Source: Poseidonibacter parvus (GTDB lineage Bacteria; Campylobacterota; Campylobacteria; Campylobacterales; Arcobacteraceae). From it: a stretch of DNA of 64,000 bases. Both the position numbers and the translations under genes were made by a program. The first letter of the stretch is position 1. Every line of letters starts with the position of its first letter. Shown piece by piece: positions 53,447 through 61,060 of the stretch. The DNA is taken from assembly GCF_001956695.1 (NCBI RefSeq), contig NZ_CP019070.1:496001-560000 (forward strand), given 5' to 3'. The notes beneath the pieces were generated by a model that saw only the letters and a list, made by a program, of their open reading frames with translations, searched no databases and had not been told where the DNA came from.

Positions 53447-53479
53447 TTTAAATGGGCTTTTTTTAAAGCTTATTTAAAT
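53446..53479 (+). other. Second hairpin before pqqB
   Basis: A 15-bp stem with two G-T pairs: ATTTAAAT (53446-53453), GG, GCTTT, loop TTTT (53461-53464), AAAGC, TT, ATTTAAAT (53472-53479). It ends 11 bases before the pqqB ribosome site. It may protect the pqqBCDE mRNA 5' end or be a second attenuator. Confidence 0.6.
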
Positions 53480-53499
53480 GAAAATGTAAAGGATTTATT

Positions 53500-54417
53500 T
53501 TGAAAATTCAAGTTTTAGGCTCTGGTGCAGGAGGAGGTCTTCCTCAATTTAATTGTAACTGTGATAATTGTAAAGCATATAGAGCAGGTTCAAAAACAGT
53601 AAAAAGAAGAACTCAAAGTTCTATTACAGTTAGTGAAGATGGTGTTAATTGGGTTTTATTTAATACTTCACCAGATATTTTAGAGCAAATACATAATTCT
53701 CCTTTTTTACATCCTTCAGAATTAAGAGAAACAAAAATAAAAGCTATTATTTTTAATGATGGACAAATTGACCATACAACTGGGCTTTTAATGTTACGTG
53801 AAGGCTGTCCTCATGAGGTATACTGTACAAAAGAAGTAAATGAAGAACTATCAACATCTTTCCCATTGTTTAAAATGCTTGAGCATTGGGGTGGAGGTGG
53901 TACAAAATGGAATGAAATTCTTCCAGATAGCACAACAAAGTTTGAAATACCTGTGATGCCTTCTTATGAATTTTATGCACATGCATTAATTTCAAATGCA
54001 CCACCATATTCAAAATATCGAGATATACCTAGAAAAGGTGATAATATTGGAATTACTGTAGTAAATAAAAATACTGGAAAAAGATTATTTTATCTTCCTG
54101 GACTTGGAGTTTTAGAAGACCATGTTTTCGAAGAAATGAAAAAAGCAGATGTCTTACTAATAGAAGGAACTCTTTGGACAAATGATGAAATGATTAAAGG
54201 TAAGTTCTCAAACAAACTTGGAACAGATATGGGACATATTCCTTTAAATGGAGAGCATGGTTTGATTAAAGTTTTAGATACTTTAGAAAAACCAAGAAAA
54301 ATATTAATTCATATTAATAATACAAATCCTATTTTAGATGAAGCAAATGATGAATATAAAGAGCTTATCTCACATGGAATTGAAGTTTCATATGATGGTA
54401 TGAGTATTGAAATTTAA
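53500..54417 (+). CDS. pqqB: PQQ biosynthesis protein PqqB
   Basis: 305 residues from a TTG start with AAAGGA upstream. Metallo-beta-lactamase fold: [18 protein letters not shown] near the start with the extra zinc Cys, [32 protein letters not shown] and [10 protein letters not shown]. It oxidises (hydroxylates) the peptide-derived Tyr during PQQ synthesis. First of four tightly linked genes pqqBCDE. Confidence 0.95.
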   Translation: MKIQVLGSGAGGGLPQFNCNCDNCKAYRAGSKTVKRRTQSSITVSEDGVNWVLFNTSPDILEQIHNSPFLHPSELRETKIKAIIFNDGQIDHTTGLLMLREGCPHEVYCTKEVNEELSTSFPLFKMLEHWGGGGTKWNEILPDSTTKFEIPVMPSYEFYAHALISNAPPYSKYRDIPRKGDNIGITVVNKNTGKRLFYLPGLGVLEDHVFEEMKKADVLLIEGTLWTNDEMIKGKFSNKLGTDMGHIPLNGEHGLIKVLDTLEKPRKILIHINNTNPILDEANDEYKELISHGIEVSYDGMSIEI

Positions 54418-54434
54418 AGATAAAGGAAATAAAT

Positions 54435-55175
54435 ATGAGTGAATTATTAAGTAAAGAAGATTTTGAAAAAAAACTAAAAGATATGGGATCAATGTATCAT
54501 ATTCATCATCCTTTTCATGTAAGAATGTATGAGGGGTCTTGTACTAAAGAAGAGATACAAGGTTGGGTTGCTAATAGATTTTATTACCAATGTGCAATTC
54601 CAATAAAAGATGCTGCTATTATGTCAAATAATCCTCCTATTGAAGATAGAAGAAAATGGGTTGATAGAATACTAGATCATGATAGTGTTGGTGGTGGAAT
54701 TGAAGCTTGGCTTGATTTAGGAGTTGCAGTTGGTTTAAAAAAAGAAGATTTAGAATCTCATAAATTTGTATTACCAGCTGTTAAATTTGCAGTTGATGCT
54801 TATGTTAATTTTGCAAGAAGAAGTCCATGGAAAGAAGCTGCAATGTCATCTTTAACTGAAATGTTTGCACCTCAAATTCATCAACAAAGATTAGACACTT
54901 GGCCTAAAAATTATCCTTGGATAGAACAAAATGGTTTAAGATATTTTCAAAAAAGATTAAGTGAAGCTAGACGTGATGTTCAACATGGTCTTTCAATGAC
55001 TTTAGTTGAATTTGACACAGTAGAGTTACAAAATAGAGCTTGTGAAATACTACAGTTTAAATTAGATATTCTATGGACAATGTGTGATGCTTTATATTTA
55101 GCATATGAATTAAAAAGACCACCATATTTTAATATTAAGGATTGTAATGCAACTAGAAAAATCACTTGCAATTAA
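54435..55175 (+). CDS. pqqC: Pyrroloquinoline-quinone synthase PqqC
   Basis: 246 residues, all-helical. [42 protein letters not shown], and [14 protein letters not shown] carry the active-site His, Arg and Tyr. It closes the ring and carries out the final eight-electron oxidation to PQQ without a metal. Overlaps pqqD by 29 bases. Confidence 0.96.
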   Translation: MSELLSKEDFEKKLKDMGSMYHIHHPFHVRMYEGSCTKEEIQGWVANRFYYQCAIPIKDAAIMSNNPPIEDRRKWVDRILDHDSVGGGIEAWLDLGVAVGLKKEDLESHKFVLPAVKFAVDAYVNFARRSPWKEAAMSSLTEMFAPQIHQQRLDTWPKNYPWIEQNGLRYFQKRLSEARRDVQHGLSMTLVEFDTVELQNRACEILQFKLDILWTMCDALYLAYELKRPPYFNIKDCNATRKITCN

Positions 55176-55416
55176 TGCGCACTTTCAATTACAATGGGAA
55201 GAAAAACAAAATTGTTTCGTATTATTATATCCAGAAGGAATGGTTCAATTAAGCCAAAGTGCTGGTGAGATTATGAATTTATGTAATGGAGAAAATACAA
55301 CTTTAAATATTACAGATTTACTAGAAAAAAAATTTAATTTAGTTGGTTTACAAAGTGATATTATAGAGTTTTTAGAAGACGCAATGAATAGAAAGTGGGT
55401 AATTTATAATGACTAA
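55147..55416 (+). CDS. pqqD: PqqA-binding chaperone PqqD
   Basis: 89 residues, the usual PqqD length. [21 protein letters not shown] is the conserved core. It holds PqqA and presents it to PqqE. The gene overlaps pqqC (29 bases) and pqqE (8 bases), so translation of the three is coupled. Confidence 0.92.
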   Translation: MQLEKSLAINAHFQLQWEEKQNCFVLLYPEGMVQLSQSAGEIMNLCNGENTTLNITDLLEKKFNLVGLQSDIIEFLEDAMNRKWVIYND

Positions 55417-56509
55417 TGAAATAAAACCTCCGTTATGGATACTTTTGGAATTAACACATAAATGTCCTTTAGAATGTTCATACTGTTATAACCAATTAGA
55501 TTTTACAAATACAAAAGATGCTATGAGTAAAGCTGATTGGTTTAGAGTTATGGATGAAGCAAGAGATATGGGTGCTGTTCAGCTTGGAATTTCTGGTGGA
55601 GAGCCACTTTTAAATAAAGACTTAGTTGAAATTGTAGAGTATGCAAATAATAAAAAGTTTTATACAAACCTTATTACTTCTGGTGTTGGTGCTCCAAAAG
55701 GAATTGTAAAAAAGCTAAAAGAAGCAGGACTTAAAACTGTGCAATTAGGTATTCAATCTCATGATAGAAATACTATGACATTGATTACTAATAATAAAAA
55801 TTCATATGATGAAAAAATTGCCTTTGCCAAAGAAGTTAAAGAAGCAGGGCTTCAACTTATAATTAATACTTGTATAACAAGACAAAATATTCATCAAGTA
55901 GGTGAAATTATTGAGTTTGCAGATGAACTTGAAGGAAACTATTTAGAAATTGCAAATATTCAATATTATGGATGGGCATTAAAAAATATAAATGCACTTC
56001 TTCCAACACAAGAGCAGTTAGATGAAGCAAAAAGAGTAACAGATTCTTACAGAAGTAAAGAAAAAGCTATGAAAGTATTTTTTGTAGTTCCTGATTATTT
56101 TGCAGATCGTCCAAAAGCATGTATGAATGGATGGGGAACAACTTTCTTAACTATTAATCCAGACGGTGTTGCACTTCCATGTAATACAGCAAATACTTTA
56201 CCATTAGAGTTTCCAAATGTAAAAGAGTTTTCAATTGAACAAATTTGGAATGAATCTCATGCTTTCAATTATTTCAGAGGTGATAGCTGGATGAATCCAA
56301 CATGTGCCTCATGTGATGAAAAAGAGAAAGATTTTGGAGGGTGTCGATGTCAAGCCTTTGCACTTACAGGCGATATGAATGAAGCTGATCCTGTTTGTTC
56401 AAAATCTGATTTTCATCATGTAGTTACTGATAAAGTTGCTGAAAGTTTGGGTACTACAGATGCAAAGATATGGTACAGAAATAGAAAAAATTCACTATTA
56501 CTTTCTTAG
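55409..56509 (+). CDS. pqqE: PqqA peptide cyclase PqqE (radical SAM)
   Basis: 366 residues. Radical SAM motif CPLECSYC (Cys19, 23, 26), GISGGEPLLN, and a SPASM region with CMNGWGTTFLTINPDGVALPC and CASCDEKEKDFGGCRCQAF holding two more Fe-S clusters. It links Glu16 and Tyr20 of PqqA by a carbon-carbon bond. A terminator follows. No pqqF-type protease gene is seen in the window; peptide trimming must use a protein coded elsewhere. Confidence 0.96.
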   Translation: MTNEIKPPLWILLELTHKCPLECSYCYNQLDFTNTKDAMSKADWFRVMDEARDMGAVQLGISGGEPLLNKDLVEIVEYANNKKFYTNLITSGVGAPKGIVKKLKEAGLKTVQLGIQSHDRNTMTLITNNKNSYDEKIAFAKEVKEAGLQLIINTCITRQNIHQVGEIIEFADELEGNYLEIANIQYYGWALKNINALLPTQEQLDEAKRVTDSYRSKEKAMKVFFVVPDYFADRPKACMNGWGTTFLTINPDGVALPCNTANTLPLEFPNVKEFSIEQIWNESHAFNYFRGDSWMNPTCASCDEKEKDFGGCRCQAFALTGDMNEADPVCSKSDFHHVVTDKVAESLGTTDAKIWYRNRKNSLLLS

Positions 56510-56514
56510 AAGTT

Positions 56515-56543
56515 TAGATTATGAAATTTAATTTCATAATCTA
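56515..56543. terminator. Terminator after pqqE
   Basis: A perfect 13-bp stem (56515-56527 with 56531-56543) with a 3-nt loop, followed by GAGTTTTT on the plus strand. It separates pqqE from the convergent 56558 gene. Confidence 0.8.
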
Positions 56544-56557
56544 GAGTTTTTATCAGT

Positions 56558-57241
56558 TTATCTTCTTTTTTTACTTCTAGTTTTAGAAACTCTCTTTGGA
56601 TTAATTTTAAAATTATAATTAAGATATTTTTTTATCATTAATTCAGAAATATCATACATTTCATCAATATCTGTTTTAACTTTCCATGTAGTTTTATTGT
56701 CTTTATTTGCTATATTTTTTTTAAGTTCTAAATTATTTTTATTATATATTTGTAATATTTTTTCAATTGGAAAATTATCTATTAATGGATATAAATTTAA
56801 AGATTTTCCATGCTCTTTTTTATAATTATAAAGTAGTGAGAAGGCTAATAATTCGGGAATCCACATTGAACCTTTTTGTATCTTTGTAGAAAAAATAGCA
56901 CTTAGATACTTATAATAGTCTCGCATAGGCTCTAAACTTCTTTTTATTTTACTATTTAGTGCTGATGGATTTGGGTTTTTATATAAATTTACTAAAGTAT
57001 CTTTGCTTATAATATTTGAATCAAGATAATTTGTAAGACTTTCTACACTTTTATTTATAAGTGTTATATCACTTTTACTAGCACTTATAAGCATTGGATT
57101 TGAATCATCAGAGAAATCTAACTTATCAAAATCATTTAGTAAGGAGTGTACAACTAAAAGTAGAGTATCAACTTTTAGTTTTTGTAAATTAATACCTTCA
57201 CATTGTTTTAATACTAATTTAATTTGACTTTCATTATTCAT
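56558..57241 (-). CDS. Unknown soluble protein
   Basis: 227 residues, not recognised. No signal peptide or membrane helix; Asn, Lys and Leu rich, mostly helical by eye, and a very basic tail RVSKTRSKKRR that could bind nucleic acid. It is convergent with pqqE and divergent from the AraC-type gene. No clear link to the PQQ genes other than position. Confidence 0.58.
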   Translation of the reverse strand: MNNESQIKLVLKQCEGINLQKLKVDTLLLVVHSLLNDFDKLDFSDDSNPMLISASKSDITLINKSVESLTNYLDSNIISKDTLVNLYKNPNPSALNSKIKRSLEPMRDYYKYLSAIFSTKIQKGSMWIPELLAFSLLYNYKKEHGKSLNLYPLIDNFPIEKILQIYNKNNLELKKNIANKDNKTTWKVKTDIDEMYDISELMIKKYLNYNFKINPKRVSKTRSKKRR

Positions 57242-57366
57242 AATAATCCTACTTGTAAAACTTAAGCACCATTGTATTGATTTTTTTAAATTAGTTCTTC
57301 TTATTTATTGCTATAATAATGTTCTATTTGTGCTAATTTATTGGTTTGTTTGTGTTAAAATATATT

Positions 57367-58242
57367 ATGAAAAAAGAAACTCTAGAAAAAAGAACAAAAA
57401 TTGCTAATGATATTTTGTACTATATTTATACTCACATTGAAATACATATTGATTTAGAAGAGCTTAGTATTGATTTAAAGGTAAGCAAATTTCATATGCA
57501 CCGTATTTTTAAAGAGGTATTTGGACGAAATATTTATGAAAGTATTAAATCAATTAGATTACAAAAAGCATCAAATCTACTTTTAACAAATAAATACTCA
57601 ACAATTTCTAATGTAGCAAATATGTGTGGCTATTCATCTCAATCCTCTTTTATAAAAATTTTTAAAGATAGATTTGAACAAACTCCTAAACAGTGGAGAA
57701 AAGGTGGATATAAAGAATACTCAAATAAAATTTTAGAACAACTTGAAATTGCCAAAAATTCAACAGCAGACTTTTCAAATGTAAAGCCTGATATTGTAAA
57801 AATGCCAGCGATGAAAAGCTACTATATAAGAAACAAAGGTTATACATCCAATATCAAAGAAACTTGGCAAAAACTTAAAACTTGGGTTTTAATAAATGAA
57901 ATTAAAGATTATAAACAAATCGCACTTTTTCATGATAATCCTACTATCACACCTCTAGATGATTGTCAATATATAGCTTGTATAGTTCCAAGCAATGATG
58001 AGAAAATAAATAGTGATAGACTTCCTTCTTTTAATATAGCTTCAGGTGTTTATGCAAAATTTGATTTGCAAGGTAAGCAAGGAGATGTTTTAAAATTCAT
58101 TCATTGGGTTTATCATGAATGGCTTCCAAAAAGTGAGTATGAAACAACAACAAAACCATCTTATACTGTTTATAGAAAGAATAATCATTTAAATAATTCA
58201 AATGAATTTGACATTAGTTTTTATGTTTCTATTAATTTTTAG
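57367..58242 (+). CDS. AraC-family regulator with GyrI-like effector domain
   Basis: 291 residues. Two helix-turn-helix motifs at the N terminus (about 10-110: IDLEELSIDLKVSKFHMHRIFKEVFG and NVANMCGYSSQSSFIKIFKDRFEQTPKQWRK), then a GyrI-like/effector-binding domain (about 135-290: DIVKMPAMKSYYIRNKGYTSNIKETWQKL, ASGVYAKFDLQG). This order is that of Rob/SoxS-like multidrug-sensing regulators. The ATG at 57367 lacks a clear ribosome site. Targets are not visible. Confidence 0.88.
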   Translation: MKKETLEKRTKIANDILYYIYTHIEIHIDLEELSIDLKVSKFHMHRIFKEVFGRNIYESIKSIRLQKASNLLLTNKYSTISNVANMCGYSSQSSFIKIFKDRFEQTPKQWRKGGYKEYSNKILEQLEIAKNSTADFSNVKPDIVKMPAMKSYYIRNKGYTSNIKETWQKLKTWVLINEIKDYKQIALFHDNPTITPLDDCQYIACIVPSNDEKINSDRLPSFNIASGVYAKFDLQGKQGDVLKFIHWVYHEWLPKSEYETTTKPSYTVYRKNNHLNNSNEFDISFYVSINF

Positions 58243-58267
58243 GATTTGAAATTTGAAATAAAGATAA

Positions 58268-58287
58268 AAAGACCTAATTAGGTCTTT
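58268..58287 (-). terminator. Terminator of the FIST kinase/regulator operon
   Basis: Perfect 8-bp stem AAAGACCT (58268-58275) with AGGTCTTT (58280-58287) and a 4-nt loop, overlapping the end of the regulator gene. On the minus strand TTTTTATCTTTATTT follows. Confidence 0.78.
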
Positions 58288-58933
58288 CTACCATATAGCC
58301 ACTTCCTCTAATATTTTTAATAAAATCTTCTTTTAAAACTTTTTTTACTCTATTTACTTCTGCTCTTATTGTTGCATTATCTATAAAGTCATCATTCCAT
58401 ACATAGTTTCTAAACATATCATATTGAACAACTAAAGATCTATTATGTGCTAGTAACTCAATAATTTGTATTTGTCTTTTTGGTAGAATATGAGGTTCAT
58501 TATTAAACAATAAAGTCATAGTTTCTGAATCATAAGAATAATTCTTTGATAGTCTTTTATGTCGTTGAGGAACAATAGTTGTTTTTAAAATCTTGTTTAT
58601 TCTAATAGTTAACTCTTTTAAATGAAATGGTTTTTTCAAATAATCATGACAGCCAATATCAAAGGCTCTTGAAATATCTTCAATTTCAATAAGTGCTGAT
58701 ATATAAATTGTTGGAATCATTCTTTTTTGTTCATGTAAACTTTCTAATATTGTAAAACCATTAATATCAGGTAAGTTAATATCTAAGATTAACAAGTCAA
58801 ATTTTTCTTCACTTAAAGTTTGTATACACTCTTTTCCTGTAGTTGCACTTTTTACAACATGTCCTGTTGAGCCTAAGTATTCACTTATCATCTCATTTAA
58901 CATTACGTCATCTTCTAATAGTAATATTTTCAT
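58274..58933 (-). CDS. OmpR-family response regulator of the PQQ island
   Basis: 219 residues. Receiver domain with LLEDD, phospho-Asp51 in LLILDINLPDING and Lys in KKPFHL; a winged helix of the OmpR/PhoB type (about 125-219) with QIQIIELLAHN, IRAEVNRVKKVLKE and IRGSGYMVE. It overlaps the FIST kinase gene by 4 bases. PhoB-type proteins bind direct repeats spaced 11 bp just upstream of the -10, which is exactly the form of the GCTAT boxes here, so it is the prime candidate to bind them. That link is inference. Confidence 0.9.
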   Translation of the reverse strand: MKILLLEDDVMLNEMISEYLGSTGHVVKSATTGKECIQTLSEEKFDLLILDINLPDINGFTILESLHEQKRMIPTIYISALIEIEDISRAFDIGCHDYLKKPFHLKELTIRINKILKTTIVPQRHKRLSKNYSYDSETMTLLFNNEPHILPKRQIQIIELLAHNRSLVVQYDMFRNYVWNDDFIDNATIRAEVNRVKKVLKEDFIKNIRGSGYMVERPN

Positions 58934-60843
58934 TTTATTTCCTTAAATATATATGTAAATGATGCCCAGTTTTCACCTGACTCTAGTTGTATACCAACAT
59001 TTTCTTCACTACAAATTCTTTTTACTAGATTTAACCCAAGTCCAAAACCTTCTTGGTCACTTATTTGTTCTCTATAATACTCTTCAAATATTTTTTGTTG
59101 ATCTAGTATTTGCTTTGAACGACTTTCAATTACTAAATAACAATCTTGGTTTAAAACATTCATTTTTACTTTTATTGTTTCATTTGGTAGTGAATATTTA
59201 ATTGCATTTGTAAGGTTATTATCTACAATTCTTTGAAGTTTAATTTCATTAAAGTTTAATAGTATTATTTTTCTTTGCGATGAGAAGTCAAAATTACATT
59301 TAAATTTTATTGCAGATTGTGAGAAGAAATCAATTCTTGATCTTACAAAATCAACAAGGTTTATTTCATGTGTTGCTTCATTGACTTGATTTTTTTTAAT
59401 TAAATAGCTTAAGTCATCATATATACTTGAAATATTTTTCATAGCAACTTCAATATTCGTCATATGTTTATTTTTACCACTTTCCATTTCATACATTTCA
59501 ATATTCCCCATAATAATTGATAAAGGAGTATTTGTTTCATGAACTGCATGTTTTAGAAATTGTTTTTGAGAATCTACTAGATTTTGCGCATAAATCTTTC
59601 CTTCTTCTAGTTCTTTTGATTGTTCATTATAATCTTTTGATGATTGTTGTATTAAATGAGTCAAGGCTTGTAAACTTCTCGCATGTTCACTTATTGGCTG
59701 ATTTGATGTTTGAATATCACATGATATTTTTTTATTTGTATCATTAATTTTCTCACTTAAAGCAACAATAGTAAATGTTTGATTTAGTAATTCATTATGT
59801 CCATTATCATGATAAAACTCTCCATAAGTAAAGAAACCTGAAGTAGGGGCGATTTGTGAAAAAGGCTTTATTTCAATTTCAACCATACTTGGCATATATC
59901 TTCTTCTTGCCATACATGAGTAAATGAAAAAAGATTGAGTGTCTTTTATATTACATGTATCAAATAATGACTCTAAGGGATTACTCATGATAAGTTCTAC
60001 ATTACCAAAACCTAATTTTACATTATCTCCTTCATATAAATTACCTGCAAAACTAAGACTTCCATCTTTGTGTTTATTTATAACAGCACGTGCTACTGGT
60101 AAACCATTTCTATGTGCAATTAATGGAAATTCAATTCCAGTAGCTGGAAGTGCTTTTGCTACATACTCTCCTAAATACTTTTCATAAAAGTCTAAAGGTT
60201 TCATTCCTGATATTTGATACACTCTATTATCTTTAACTTTATCAATAGTATGTTCTATTCCAATTGGTGACCAATTAAAATTGTAAGCATTACAAACTTT
60301 TAATGTTTTGGAGTTTAAAGCAACTCCTACTGCACCATTTATAATAACTTCACCTTGTGAAGAAACAAAGGTTTGTGTAAAGTTTGCATTATCACCTGCC
60401 ATTCCTCCTGAAACTATTACCTTATTATTTACAGATTGAATACCTTTTATAAAAGCTTCACCATTTGTCTTTGCACCATCAGAAAATGTAATAAGAAGTT
60501 TAGTATCTTCTTTGCATAACTTTTGAGCTAATTCAACACCATTTGTAAAAGAGTCTTTTTTTCTTACAAAAGTTGTTTCTAATGTAGTGTTTTCAAATAT
60601 TGAAATAGAAATAATTGTATGGCAAGTTGTTACTTTACTATTATTAATTTCTCCATCAGTAGATGAACCTATACAAATAGCTTGTGGAAGTTTTTCTAAT
60701 AATTGTGTTGCAATTACTTTTAATACATTTTTATTGTGTCCGCAAAAAATTTGTATTAGAATGTTTTTTTCTTTTTTTAATAATGAAAAGTCTATTAATA
60801 TATCTAAGTCTTCTTCATTATATGTATAGTTAAATGTTTTCAT
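58930..60843 (-). CDS. FIST-domain sensor histidine kinase
   Basis: About 637 residues, no membrane helix, so cytoplasmic. FIST N domain (about 25-215: AICIGSSTDGEI, LLITFSDGAKTNGEAFIKGI, VSGGMAGDNANF), FIST C domain (about 215-355: FYEKYLGEYVAKALPATGIEFPLI, FFIYSCMARRRYM), a coiled linker, then the His in KHAVHETNTPLSIIMGN and an ATPase domain with NNLTNAIKYSLP and GFGLGLNLVKR. FIST domains are thought to bind small ligands. FIST kinases (ErcS'-like) govern ethanol oxidation in Pseudomonas. The start is uncertain: 60858 is five codons longer; a TACAAT just upstream of 60843 hints at a leaderless start. Confidence 0.85.
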   Translation of the reverse strand: MKTFNYTYNEEDLDILIDFSLLKKEKNILIQIFCGHNKNVLKVIATQLLEKLPQAICIGSSTDGEINNSKVTTCHTIISISIFENTTLETTFVRKKDSFTNGVELAQKLCKEDTKLLITFSDGAKTNGEAFIKGIQSVNNKVIVSGGMAGDNANFTQTFVSSQGEVIINGAVGVALNSKTLKVCNAYNFNWSPIGIEHTIDKVKDNRVYQISGMKPLDFYEKYLGEYVAKALPATGIEFPLIAHRNGLPVARAVINKHKDGSLSFAGNLYEGDNVKLGFGNVELIMSNPLESLFDTCNIKDTQSFFIYSCMARRRYMPSMVEIEIKPFSQIAPTSGFFTYGEFYHDNGHNELLNQTFTIVALSEKINDTNKKISCDIQTSNQPISEHARSLQALTHLIQQSSKDYNEQSKELEEGKIYAQNLVDSQKQFLKHAVHETNTPLSIIMGNIEMYEMESGKNKHMTNIEVAMKNISSIYDDLSYLIKKNQVNEATHEINLVDFVRSRIDFFSQSAIKFKCNFDFSSQRKIILLNFNEIKLQRIVDNNLTNAIKYSLPNETIKVKMNVLNQDCYLVIESRSKQILDQQKIFEEYYREQISDQEGFGLGLNLVKRICSEENVGIQLESGENWASFTYIFKEIK

Positions 60844-60934
60844 AAAATATTGTATCATATATATTGAAAAATTAGAAGAAAAAAATCGTGTTAAAAGTAC
60901 CTAAAATTGGGAAATTGTAACAAAAAAACGCAGC

Positions 60935-60988
60935 GCTATATTCAAGCTATACAATAGCTATAATTAGGCTATAAATCTCATGTAGAAT
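60935..60988 (+). promoter_or_regulatory. Double GCTAT-box promoter of the aldehyde dehydrogenase
   Basis: Four GCTAT half sites at 60935, 60946, 60957 and 60968, each exactly 11 bp apart, so two full boxes (60935-60950 and 60957-60972). After 10 nt comes TAGAAT (60983-60988). The spacer AATCTCATGTA matches that before the alcohol dehydrogenase. Confidence 0.85.
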
Positions 60989-60999
60989 TTCACTAAGCG

Positions 61000-61031
61000 A
61001 AAAACATAAACTCTTTTAAAGAGATGTTTTT
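61000..61031 (+). other. Leader hairpin before the aldehyde dehydrogenase
   Basis: AAAAACAT (61000-61007) pairs with ATGTTTTT (61024-61031), with an inner CTCTT/AAGAG stem (61011-61023). It lies in the predicted 66-base leader and ends in a T run, so it could be an attenuator or only a structured leader. Confidence 0.45.
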
Positions 61032-61060
61032 TCATAAAATAAAAACTAAAAGGATATAAA

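Noticed and set aside
57310-57325. Possible seventh GCTAT box before the AraC-type gene
   Set aside because: The second half reads GTTCT (two mismatches) and no good -10 lies 10 nt downstream.
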